Below, piece by piece: positions 8,281 through 15,570 of a stretch of 64,000 nt of DNA. The position numbers and the translations under genes were made by a program. Each line of letters begins with the position of its first letter. Position 1 is the stretch's first letter. The notes beneath the pieces were generated by a model. It did not search any database, was not told the DNA's origin, and saw nothing but the letters and a program-made list of their open reading frames with translations. The stretch lies in assembly GCA_900752195.1 (NCBI GenBank), contig CAADUJ010000007.1, positions 186,001 to 250,000 of the forward strand, read 5' to 3'. The DNA is from an uncultured Negativicutes bacterium. Lineage in GTDB: Bacteria; Bacillota; Negativicutes; Veillonellales; Megasphaeraceae.

Positions 8281-10290
8281 ATGGGATTTTTGTCCTATAT
8301 TATTCCGCAAGAAACTATACTAAAGTTAATCATATTGGTAATGTTTGTATTAGCTGCTTTTGTAGCTCGGAAATGTTACGTTTTGTATCTTCTGGGAAAA
8401 GAAAACCTCAATATGTTAAATCAAATGGAAGATGTTAGCGATTTGGAGAAAGCGTTACTCTCTAATGATGTTGATTTAAACGAAGCATTTTCAAATTATG
8501 AAGAAAAATTAGGAAAAACCAACTCAACTTTTGTTCTTTTTGAACATCTTAAAGCTATCTATGATGCAGGAATCAAAAGTAGTCGATTGGATGCAGATTT
8601 ATTAGTAAAAAATACAGTAGATAAAATTTTTACCGGTGTTGATTCGATTAAAACTAGCATCTCTCTCTTCTTGGTTATTGGTATTTTAGGTACGTTAGCT
8701 GGTCTGGCTATCAGTATCGGAGGTTTTAGCGGAGCTAATTTTGTAATGACAGGGCAGTCTGGTTCTACAGCGGATCAATTGTCGTTATTGTTTGGTAACT
8801 TGCGTGGTGCGTTTGCTCCTAGTATGTGGGGGGTATTTTTTACAATTACTTATGTATTTGGTTACTCTTGGTTCGTTCAGGAAAAGTGCATCAACAAGGT
8901 AACAGAAAAATTGACGATTAATACGATTCGTAGCTGGCTACCAAGACTATATCCAACCGATTTTCAGCGAGGAGAACAGAATTTACGTAAGCTTAAAGCT
9001 ACTATTGAAAATGCAGATGGTATTAATAATGGTGTTCGGGATTTAGAAAAGAGCTTGAATTCTTCTAATAAGACATTACGCCAGTTGTCAAAAGTTTCAG
9101 AAACTATTCAAAAGGCTTCTGATAAGTTTGATCAGAGCACTGATAAAATTTTGCGTATAAAAGAATTATATGAAGAATTGAAGAAAGCCAATGAAGCATT
9201 TAATCAATCAATTCATCAACTTGTCGATACTGCAGTTCAAGAAAGAAAAGATTCATATCAAGAATATTCTAAAGCCGTTGCGCAAAGTTTAGATAATGTG
9301 AAGATATCAAATGAACAGATGCAGGGCCAAATGAGTCAATATTTTACAGCATTATCAGAAACACTTCAACAACAAAACTCCAACGTCGCTGAAGGGATGA
9401 AGCAACAGAATATGGCCTTTTCAGAAAATATGCACAATCAGATTCAGACCTGGAAAGCTACTTTAGAAAATCAAAACTTGAAACTTAAAGAAGTTATTGA
9501 CCAATTAAAAATCTATAGCACTACTTATTCTCAAAATGTTGAAGCAACAGAAGCCTCATTGAATAAGTCTATTGAGGTTAATAGAAATGCTGCTATTGCA
9601 AATCAAAATTTAGCTGAGAAATTGAGGGAAATTGAAGAAAAATTGTTAAATCGTCAAGATGATTTGATGAAAGAAATTTCTCAACCTATAACCGATAGAA
9701 TAGGCGATGTAGCAAGTAAATTGCTTACTATTCAATCCCCTTTAGACCATTCTGTTAAGTTAATTCAGAAAATGGCAGATGGTCATGCCAAAATAATTGG
9801 TAATAGTGTTAGCCAGGTACAAGAATTAGTCGACACAATGAAAGAAAGACAAGATATTTTTGAAGAAAAGAATCAAGAAGTAACTAAAACTATATTAAAG
9901 CTACAACAAACAATGGACAATTTAAATTTAAATTTAAGTGTCATCATGGCATCGAATGCAAAAAAAGGCGATGAAGGGCTTTCACCGGATATTTTAAAGA
10001 ATTTTATCGAAACTCAAGTTCAATCTAGTAGTGAAAAAACGTATCGCAAATCATCACAACAGAGAAATAATTCTGTTGATGAGTATGAAGGGAAACGAAA
10101 AGTTGTCAATGGCTTTTTGTCAGTTAAGAATATTCCAGTATTTGTTATTGCTATTCTATTATTGATTAGTGTAGTTACACAGGTTGTCATGGTCACAAAG
10201 ATTTCTACACTCGAAAAGACACAATCTGCTGTTAATCAAGTGCTGCTAAAAGGCGAAATGAACGATTCTTCGTTCGGTTCTGAAAAGTAG
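8281..10290 (+). CDS. MotA/TolQ/ExbB-like membrane protein with long coiled coil
   Basis: I chose ATG 8281 because GGGAGGG lies 6 bases upstream; an in-frame TTG at 8260 overlaps the previous stop. The 669 residues have one membrane segment near 9-30 and two more near 127-150 and 177-200, with the spacing of MotA/TolQ/ExbB proton channels (for example GILGTLAGLAIS). A Q/N/E-rich coiled coil covers about 235-560, and a fourth membrane segment lies near 617-642. MotA-family proteins use the proton gradient together with a MotB/TolR/ExbD partner, which is the next gene. ZorA of Zorya defence is the best known relative with a long tail, but a C-terminal membrane segment after the coiled coil is unusual. 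It would tether both ends of the coil to the membrane. Confidence 0.75.
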   Translation: MGFLSYIIPQETILKLIILVMFVLAAFVARKCYVLYLLGKENLNMLNQMEDVSDLEKALLSNDVDLNEAFSNYEEKLGKTNSTFVLFEHLKAIYDAGIKSSRLDADLLVKNTVDKIFTGVDSIKTSISLFLVIGILGTLAGLAISIGGFSGANFVMTGQSGSTADQLSLLFGNLRGAFAPSMWGVFFTITYVFGYSWFVQEKCINKVTEKLTINTIRSWLPRLYPTDFQRGEQNLRKLKATIENADGINNGVRDLEKSLNSSNKTLRQLSKVSETIQKASDKFDQSTDKILRIKELYEELKKANEAFNQSIHQLVDTAVQERKDSYQEYSKAVAQSLDNVKISNEQMQGQMSQYFTALSETLQQQNSNVAEGMKQQNMAFSENMHNQIQTWKATLENQNLKLKEVIDQLKIYSTTYSQNVEATEASLNKSIEVNRNAAIANQNLAEKLREIEEKLLNRQDDLMKEISQPITDRIGDVASKLLTIQSPLDHSVKLIQKMADGHAKIIGNSVSQVQELVDTMKERQDIFEEKNQEVTKTILKLQQTMDNLNLNLSVIMASNAKKGDEGLSPDILKNFIETQVQSSSEKTYRKSSQQRNNSVDEYEGKRKVVNGFLSVKNIPVFVIAILLLISVVTQVVMVTKISTLEKTQSAVNQVLLKGEMNDSSFGSEK

Positions 10291-10305
10291 AAAAGGCGGG
10301 GTATT

Positions 10306-11007
10306 ATGTTAAGAGATCGATTTGGTTTTAACTTTTGGCCTTCCTTTACTGATTTAATGTTGTCCTTTGTTTTAGTTGTTCTTATTGTGTTGTTTGTTGT
10401 TTCTAAAATGATTGCGGCAGGTACAGAAAATCTTGATCGTGCACGGCAGAGCCAACAAAAAATTCAAGCGCAAATTGAACAGGGAATTGGGCAACATTAT
10501 AAAGTTGTTATGCTTTCAGATCGTGATGGTGCAGATGTTAATAGAGAGATGGCAAATCAACAAGCAGATGTCTACGTTATCAATAAATTAGACCGACAAA
10601 CCATTACTTTTAGTGATAAAGTATTGTTTGATTCTGGAGAAAGTAACATTAAACCTGCAGGCTACGAAATTTTGGGAGTTGTAGGTCCGATTATAGCACA
10701 AAACTTGGATAATATTGGAGAAATTCAAATCCAAGGACATGCAGATATTAGCTTTGAAGACGATTTCAACTTACAGCTAGCAGCAAACCGAGCCATTTCT
10801 GTCTATAAGTTTTTACAGATAAATGTTGGAATAGATCCTGCAAAATACCTTATGTCAGCAACCTCGTTTGGCAAATATAAGCCTGTAGGTCGTGACCCGG
10901 GTATGAATTATAATTATGAACAGTTACAGCAAGCAAATAGCGATGAAGCTTTAATGGCTCGTAATAGAAGAATCGAAATAGTTTTATTCTATAAAAACCA
11001 AAAATAA
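10306..11007 (+). CDS. MotB/OmpA-like peptidoglycan-binding partner of the proton channel
   Basis: The 233-residue protein has a short cytoplasmic N-terminus, then a single membrane helix starting FWPSFTD16LMLSF. An Asp at this place is the proton-carrying residue of MotB-type subunits. After a linker, residues about 95-230 form an OmpA-like domain: VLFDSGESNI, IQIQGHAD, the NRA helix and a final ARNRRIEI segment. Such domains bind peptidoglycan. With the preceding gene it should form a stator-like complex, as ZorB does with ZorA. None of the Zorya effectors (ZorC, D, E, F or G) is adjacent. It is the last gene of the island and is followed by a terminator. Confidence 0.8.
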   Translation: MLRDRFGFNFWPSFTDLMLSFVLVVLIVLFVVSKMIAAGTENLDRARQSQQKIQAQIEQGIGQHYKVVMLSDRDGADVNREMANQQADVYVINKLDRQTITFSDKVLFDSGESNIKPAGYEILGVVGPIIAQNLDNIGEIQIQGHADISFEDDFNLQLAANRAISVYKFLQINVGIDPAKYLMSATSFGKYKPVGRDPGMNYNYEQLQQANSDEALMARNRRIEIVLFYKNQK

Positions 11008-11022
11008 ATTGTATATTCCGCT

Positions 11023-11062
11023 AAAACAGCATGCCGATTCCGCTTAATTGGCATGCTGTTTT
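11023..11062 (+). terminator. Terminator after the island operon
   Basis: A 13-bp perfect stem (11023-11035 with 11050-11062, aaaacagcatgcc and its complement) lies 16 bases after the MotB/OmpA-like gene and ends in TTTT. Confidence 0.8.
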
Positions 11063-11485
11063 GGATAAAGGAGTATGAAAAATTTATGTCGTTCTTACGT
11101 GCGCTTGGTATGGAGATACTCTTAAGGATGGATAAAGTTAGACTACTGTGGTAGTAGGAAGATATTTTTATTGTATCATAAATCAATTTCGTCGTTTTCC
11201 TGTGTTCACAACTTCCCGCCGAGAAAAAGATATCAAGCTGTCTCGGGCCGTTGGCCCTGGCTGTCTGTGGCTGACGTCACGGCTGTCTGCCGTCTTGCGA
11301 CGGCGGCTAAGGTGCTAAATGGGCTCGTCAGTTTCGCTGTCTTGCCCGAAATTGATTGGCGAGAAATACGTAGATGCCGATTGGCCCCTATTCGCCGCCT
11401 GTTGGCGGCACCTTACCCCCACCACCCGATAATCGGAGGAAGTCACTCATGGGGAGAATCGACGTTATCGTCTTTCGAGCAAACT
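11063..11485. other. Non-coding stretch with degenerate G+C-rich repeat
   Basis: No gene is supported. Base composition changes abruptly from A+T-rich to G+C-rich near 11205. Bases 11208-11250 match 111-153 at 33 of 43 positions. Small G+C-rich hairpins follow, such as ccgtc-ttgc-gacgg near 11300 and gccgcc-tgtt-ggcggc near 11400. The region looks like a decayed intergenic repeat or an integration scar at the right edge of the island. Confidence 0.5.
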
Positions 11486-11530
11486 AAAAGCGCATGGTTA
11501 AGTTTATATAAGGCTTAACCATGCGCTTTT
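11486..11530 (-). terminator. Terminator downstream of tRNA-Ser
   Basis: A 17-bp perfect inverted repeat (11486-11502 with 11514-11530) lies immediately downstream of the tRNA on the minus strand and has T-rich ends on both strands. It probably terminates the tRNA transcript and may act in both directions. Confidence 0.75.
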
Positions 11531-11534
11531 TATA

Positions 11535-11623
11535 TGGCGGAGCGGGTGGGATTCGAACCCACGAGACCTTTCGGCCTAACTGATTTCGAGTCAGCCCCGT
11601 TATGACCACTTCGATACCGCTCC
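11535..11623 (-). tRNA. tRNA-Ser (anticodon CGA)
   Basis: The minus strand reads GGAGCGGT at the 5' end, then a D arm, the anticodon stem-loop CTGA-CTCGAAA-TCAG with anticodon CGA, a long variable arm (GGCCGAAAGGTC) typical of serine tRNAs, a GGTTCGAATCC T arm, an acceptor complement and an encoded CCA. It reads TCG codons. Its 3' end faces the A+T-rich island, the usual side for integrated elements, but I found no second copy of the tRNA end. Confidence 0.95.
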
Positions 11624-11842
11624 ATAAGTTACTAAAATATAATAGCATAGTGGAGCGGATACGTCAAGGTGTTTTATGGGAAAAGGCGTGTGTTCTTGAC
11701 CGTGGTTGGTGTGATGAGGTGGGAGAGGGTGTGCATTCTTTTTTTTAGAGGGGATTTGTATCTTACTGTGTAAAGTTTATTGACGGTAAAGGGCGAATCA
11801 CGTAGAATAAAAGAAAAATATGTAAGAGGGGTCGTGCAGGTC

Positions 11843-12721
11843 ATGAAGCATCCATATATTGCATTTATTCTTTCTATGTTCATTTTTGGTTCTAATGGTA
11901 TCATTGCCAGTCATATTCCTCTTTCAAGTTATGAAATCGTCCTTTGCCGATGTCTTCTCGGTGGTGTGTGTCTATTGGCGGTAGCGTTGTATCGCCATGA
12001 GCTTTCGTATTTGACGAAAGATTGGCATGCTACAGGTTGGCTTGTCCTAGGTGGTTTATTCATGAGTGGAAACTGGATGTTTCTCTATGAAGCGTATCAA
12101 CAGATTGGTGTAGGATTGGCGACGATTATGTGTTATGCTGGCCCTATTATCGTCATTATCTTATCACGGTTCATTTTCCAAGAGGCCTTGACGTTGCCGA
12201 AAATACTGGGAATTATCATGGTCACTGGTGGTATGCTTTGCATCAATGGCACAGATTTCCAATCTCATGGCTTGTCGTGGGGCATGGCGTGTGGTTTTTT
12301 GGCAGCTTTATGTTTTGCCCTCCTCGTCGTGTCTGTCAAGAAGTCCAAGGGCATACCGAATGTCATTTTTGCAGCGAGTCAGCTCCTCATTGCTGGGTTT
12401 GTCGTATCCATTGTAACTATTACAGCCCATGAAGGCCCGGTTGTATTGGATTCTCTGGCAATCCTATATATACTTATTATTGGCGTATTCAATTCTGGTT
12501 TTGCCTGTCTTTTGTATTTTGGTTCCGTTCAAATGCTGCCGGCGCAGACTGTCTCTATTTGTGGCTATATTGAACCTCTCTCGGCATTGGCTTTTTCCAT
12601 CATCTTTTTAGGCGAAACGTTGACGGTGTTGCAATGGAGTGGAGCCGCTCTCGTATTAGGCGGGCTGTTCATTGCGGAATTTTGGAAGTCCCAGCGTTTG
12701 CGTAACCGTGTGATAGAGTAA
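11843..12721 (+). CDS. EamA/DMT-family inner-membrane transporter
   Basis: A 292-residue protein with about ten hydrophobic helices arranged as two EamA repeats, for example SMFIFGSNGIIASH at the start and GYIEPLSALAFSIIFLGE in the last repeat. The second is the typical C-terminal EamA signature. Such proteins export small metabolites or amino acids; the substrate cannot be told from sequence. I prefer ATG 11843 over upstream TTG and GTG codons because AGAGGGG lies about 11 bases before it and the first helix follows directly. The gene lies just beyond the tRNA and is followed closely by a small exported protein gene. Confidence 0.85.
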   Translation: MKHPYIAFILSMFIFGSNGIIASHIPLSSYEIVLCRCLLGGVCLLAVALYRHELSYLTKDWHATGWLVLGGLFMSGNWMFLYEAYQQIGVGLATIMCYAGPIIVIILSRFIFQEALTLPKILGIIMVTGGMLCINGTDFQSHGLSWGMACGFLAALCFALLVVSVKKSKGIPNVIFAASQLLIAGFVVSIVTITAHEGPVVLDSLAILYILIIGVFNSGFACLLYFGSVQMLPAQTVSICGYIEPLSALAFSIIFLGETLTVLQWSGAALVLGGLFIAEFWKSQRLRNRVIE

Positions 12722-12733
12722 AGAGGTGAGTAC

Positions 12734-13060
12734 ATGAAACAGTTGGTTTTTTCTTTTCTTGTAGCTTTGTTCAGTCTGGGCGCTATGTTTAGTGCCATGG
12801 CAGCGCCTATCAATGATGCAGGCTATTACGAGGGTATCCGTCTTTCTGGAAAGGTGCGCATCGTCAGTTCTTTTGGCGATGTCAAGGTGAAGGTCGTCAA
12901 TTCTTTTCCTGATTTACGGGTAAAGGTGGTCCAATCGTTTCCTGACGACGTAGGTGAATGGCAATTTGTAGAGTACGGCGAAGATTTTACAGTACAATTC
13001 GTCGATTCTTTTCCTGATATTACCATTCAATACGTCGATTTTTTCCCAGGCGTACCGTAA
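12734..13060 (+). CDS. Small exported repeat protein, probable 7(1) septoil-knot type
   Basis: The 108-residue precursor has a clear signal peptide (MKQ, hydrophobic core, cleavage near AMAAP). The mature part is almost entirely short repeats of about 11 residues with the pattern VxVVxSFPDhx: VSSFGD, VNSFPD, VQSFPD, VDSFPD, VDFFPG. A GEWQFV segment lies between repeats. This resembles the small secreted bacterial proteins annotated as 7(1) septoil knot domain proteins, which fold into an unusually complex topological knot. The match is from memory of the repeat style, and function is unknown. The gene starts 12 bases after the DMT transporter and has GAGGTG before the ATG, so the two may be co-transcribed. 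Confidence 0.65.
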   Translation: MKQLVFSFLVALFSLGAMFSAMAAPINDAGYYEGIRLSGKVRIVSSFGDVKVKVVNSFPDLRVKVVQSFPDDVGEWQFVEYGEDFTVQFVDSFPDITIQYVDFFPGVP

Positions 13061-13061
13061 T

Positions 13062-13113
13062 AAAAAAGCTGTTTTTCTTCCTTTCTCTTGGAGGGGAGAA
13101 AAATAGCTTTTTT
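13062..13113. terminator. Bidirectional terminator
   Basis: A 17-bp stem with one or two mismatches (13062-13078 with 13097-13113, aaaaaagct...agctttttt) lies between convergent genes and has T-runs on both strands. Confidence 0.75.
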
Positions 13114-13122
13114 TAGTAGGTC

Positions 13123-13485
13123 TTATTCTTTTCCGTCGATCTTATGGCGATACAAGTCGATTTTATAATCTAACCGTTCTAAGGCTTTTTGCATCCTGTC
13201 GAACCGGGTAGCTAATTTTTCCCGTTCTTTCAACAAAATGTTGAGGCGGTCTTGTTGTGTTTCATCGCCTTGTTCGTAGAGGTCAGTGTATTGTTGCAAG
13301 CCTTCGATGGATACACCGGCGTTGCGCATGCATTTGATAAAGGCAATGGAATCACAGTTTGCCTGAGAATAATCGCGGATTCCATTCTTGTCGCGGTGGA
13401 CATTGCGAATGAGTCCGATTCGTTCATAATACCGTAGGGTATCGGGCGTCATATGGTATAATTCACTTACTTCTTTGATTTTCAT
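13123..13485 (-). CDS. MerR-family transcriptional regulator
   Basis: The 120-residue protein has an N-terminal winged helix-turn-helix (KIKEVSELYHMTPDTLRYYE, then RIGLI) and a C-terminal coiled coil for dimerisation. It has no cysteine-rich metal site; the two Cys in the helical middle (about residues 44 and 52) do not form a known metal motif. It resembles the short AdhR/NmlR-type MerR proteins. It sits alone behind a promoter with a 19-bp spacer and an inverted repeat, so it probably regulates itself. It diverges from the ABC-F gene 166 bases away. Confidence 0.85.
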   Translation of the reverse strand: MKIKEVSELYHMTPDTLRYYERIGLIRNVHRDKNGIRDYSQANCDSIAFIKCMRNAGVSIEGLQQYTDLYEQGDETQQDRLNILLKEREKLATRFDRMQKALERLDYKIDLYRHKIDGKE

Positions 13486-13508
13486 GACAGCACCTCCTGC
13501 TTATACTT

Positions 13509-13539
13509 AGTATACTTGTTAGAGTGTACTCTATGTCAA
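13509..13539 (-). promoter_or_regulatory. MerR-type promoter and operator
   Basis: On the minus strand TTGACA (13539-13534) and TATACT (13514-13509) are separated by 19 bp. The spacer and -10 contain the dyad AGTACAC (13530-13524) / GTATACT (13515-13509). A long 19-bp spacer with an internal dyad is the hallmark of MerR-activated promoters. It lies directly before the merR-like gene ending at 13485. Confidence 0.75.
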
Positions 13540-13650
13540 GCCTGTCTTTTTATTTACAGAGACCGCTTGTCGACGTGCTTCCTCTTTTCAAGTCTCATAG
13601 CAATGGGTATAATAGAAAGTACATGATTTTGATAAAGGAATGACGATACC

Positions 13651-15522
13651 ATGAATATTATGACAATAGATGGCATTTCTAAAGCGTATGGCCCACGCAC
13701 TTTATTTTCCGATGTGTCTTTCAGCATCGACAGCGGTCAGAAATTGGGCTTAATCGGCCTCAACGGAGCCGGTAAGTCTACATTGTTACGAGTCTTGTCC
13801 GGACAAGCTGAGTACGATGAGGGAGAAATCAGGCGCAATCAGAAGGCGCGTATCCATTTCCTGCCGCAAGAGCCTTATTTTGAGCCTCATAAATCGGTCA
13901 TCGAAAGTGTTCTCCAAGGCGACCTTCCCGTCATGGATGTCCTTAGACGTTATGAAGAAGCAGTGGCAAAAAATGATGCTGCCTCTGTGACGACAATGAC
14001 AGAGGAAATGGATGAATGCCAAGCCTGGGAGATGGAGCAGAAGGCAAAGGTCATTTTGACGAAACTCGGTATTTCTGATGTCACGCAGTGTGTCGATGAA
14101 TTGTCAGGGGGCCAACGGAAGCGTCTTGGTCTTGCCCGAGCCTTGATTATGCCCTGTGATTTATTGATTCTAGATGAACCGACGAACCATCTTGATGATC
14201 GAGCTGTAGTATGGCTGGAACAGTATCTCCATGATAGTAAGTCGGCCATCGTCCTCAGTACTCATGACCGCTATTTCCTCGATAGTGTCGTCGATTCTAT
14301 GATAGAAATCGACAGAGGCAAGGTGTATTCCTATACGGGCAATTATGAACAATATCTGGTGCTCCGTCAAGAACGGCTGGACCGGGAAGTGGCAACGGAA
14401 GAAAAACGACAGAATTTGCTTCGCCGTGAAACGGCGTGGATTAAACGTGGCGCCCAGGCCCGTTCGACGAAGCAGAAGGCCCGGCGCGACCGTTATGAAG
14501 CTCTTTTATCCATGGAATCAGGAAAGCCTGTAGGAAACGTCGAAATCCTCGATACATCGGTACGCCTTGGTAAGACTATTATCGATATGGATGATATAGC
14601 CTTTGCTTATCCTCAGGGACCTGTCCTCTTTAACCATGTGACGTATCATGTCGTCAAGCACGATCGGATTGGCATCATCGGGCCTAATGGCGCCGGAAAA
14701 TCAACATTCCTCAACTTGATTTTCCAGGGCCTTACACCGACAAAAGGAACACTTACCATTGGAAGCACCGTCCGTTTTGGCTATTTTACGCAGCATGTAC
14801 CGTCGATGGATGAAGATATGCGCGTCATCGATTATATTACGGAACATGGCCGCTATGTAGTCAATCAATTTGGCGAACATATTTCGGCAACGCGTCTTCT
14901 CGACCAATTCTTGTTTACAGAAGAAATGCAGTATACTTATATACGCAAGCTCAGCGGCGGTGAACGGCGGCGATTGTTTTTGCTGCGCATATTGATGGAC
15001 CAGCCGAATGTACTCCTCCTGGACGAACCGACGAATGATCTCGATATACCGACGCTGACTGTGTTGGAACAGTGGCTCGATACGTATCAAGGCGTCGTCC
15101 TCGTCGTTTCCCATGACCGCTATTTCCTCGACCGCGTAGCCGATAAGCTCTTTGTCTTGAAAGATGGTACGTGGAGCCGGTTCTATGGTGATTATAGTGA
15201 ATATCTGGGACAAGAATTACGTGAAGAAGAACCTGCAGAAAAGGCGGATAAAGCAGAAAAGGTCATATCAGCACCGCAGCGGGCGACACCGGTAGAAAAG
15301 AAAGGCCTGTCAGCGAGAGAAAAAGAAGAACTCCAGCGCATCGAAGAAGAACTTCCCCAGTACGAAGGTCTCTTAAAAGGCCTTGATGCGGCTATTGCAG
15401 CGGCAGGAAGTGATTTTAACGTAGTCCAGTCCCTTATGAAGGACCGGGACGAAACCAAAAAGAAAGTAGATGCCCTGACGGAACGGTGGATGGAATTAGA
15501 AGAATTGGCAGAACAAGAATAG
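13651..15522 (+). CDS. ABC-F family ATPase (Uup-like)
   Basis: The 623-residue protein carries two ABC ATPase domains and no membrane segments. Walker A sequences are GLNGAGKST (about residue 36) and GPNGAGKST (about 345). Signature motifs are LSGGQ and LSGGE, each followed by LDEPTN. Between the domains lies the basic helical linker (WIKRGAQARSTKQKARRDR) typical of ABC-F translation factors, and residues about 555-620 form a C-terminal coiled coil as in Uup. ABC-F proteins act at the ribosome; Uup is also linked to DNA transposition and ribosome quality. No sign of an antibiotic-resistance subtype is visible. The start ATG has AAAGGA about 11 bases upstream. It ends at a terminator. Confidence 0.85.
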   Translation: MNIMTIDGISKAYGPRTLFSDVSFSIDSGQKLGLIGLNGAGKSTLLRVLSGQAEYDEGEIRRNQKARIHFLPQEPYFEPHKSVIESVLQGDLPVMDVLRRYEEAVAKNDAASVTTMTEEMDECQAWEMEQKAKVILTKLGISDVTQCVDELSGGQRKRLGLARALIMPCDLLILDEPTNHLDDRAVVWLEQYLHDSKSAIVLSTHDRYFLDSVVDSMIEIDRGKVYSYTGNYEQYLVLRQERLDREVATEEKRQNLLRRETAWIKRGAQARSTKQKARRDRYEALLSMESGKPVGNVEILDTSVRLGKTIIDMDDIAFAYPQGPVLFNHVTYHVVKHDRIGIIGPNGAGKSTFLNLIFQGLTPTKGTLTIGSTVRFGYFTQHVPSMDEDMRVIDYITEHGRYVVNQFGEHISATRLLDQFLFTEEMQYTYIRKLSGGERRRLFLLRILMDQPNVLLLDEPTNDLDIPTLTVLEQWLDTYQGVVLVVSHDRYFLDRVADKLFVLKDGTWSRFYGDYSEYLGQELREEEPAEKADKAEKVISAPQRATPVEKKGLSAREKEELQRIEEELPQYEGLLKGLDAAIAAAGSDFNVVQSLMKDRDETKKKVDALTERWMELEELAEQE

Positions 15523-15532
15523 ATAGGGCAAT

Positions 15533-15562
15533 AAAAAATCCTCCTATACGGGAGGATTTTTT
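15533..15562 (+). terminator. Terminator after the ABC-F gene
   Basis: A 12-bp stem (aaaaaatcctcc, 15533-15544, with 15551-15562) has a 6-base loop and a T-run. It lies between convergent genes and probably serves the aminopeptidase gene too. Confidence 0.8.
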
Positions 15563-15570
15563 TGTTATAC

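Noticed and set aside
446..11007. Complete Zorya defence system
   Set aside because: ZorA- and ZorB-like proteins are present, but no helicase, nuclease or other known Zorya effector is adjacent, and the other five genes do not belong to a described Zorya type.
11171..11518. 115-residue open frame next to the tRNA
   Set aside because: It runs through the degenerate repeat and terminator, has no ribosome-binding site and its sequence looks like random G+C-rich translation.
14701..15213. 170-residue minus-strand frame inside the ABC-F gene
   Set aside because: It is a shadow of a well-supported gene on the other strand, like most long alternative frames here.
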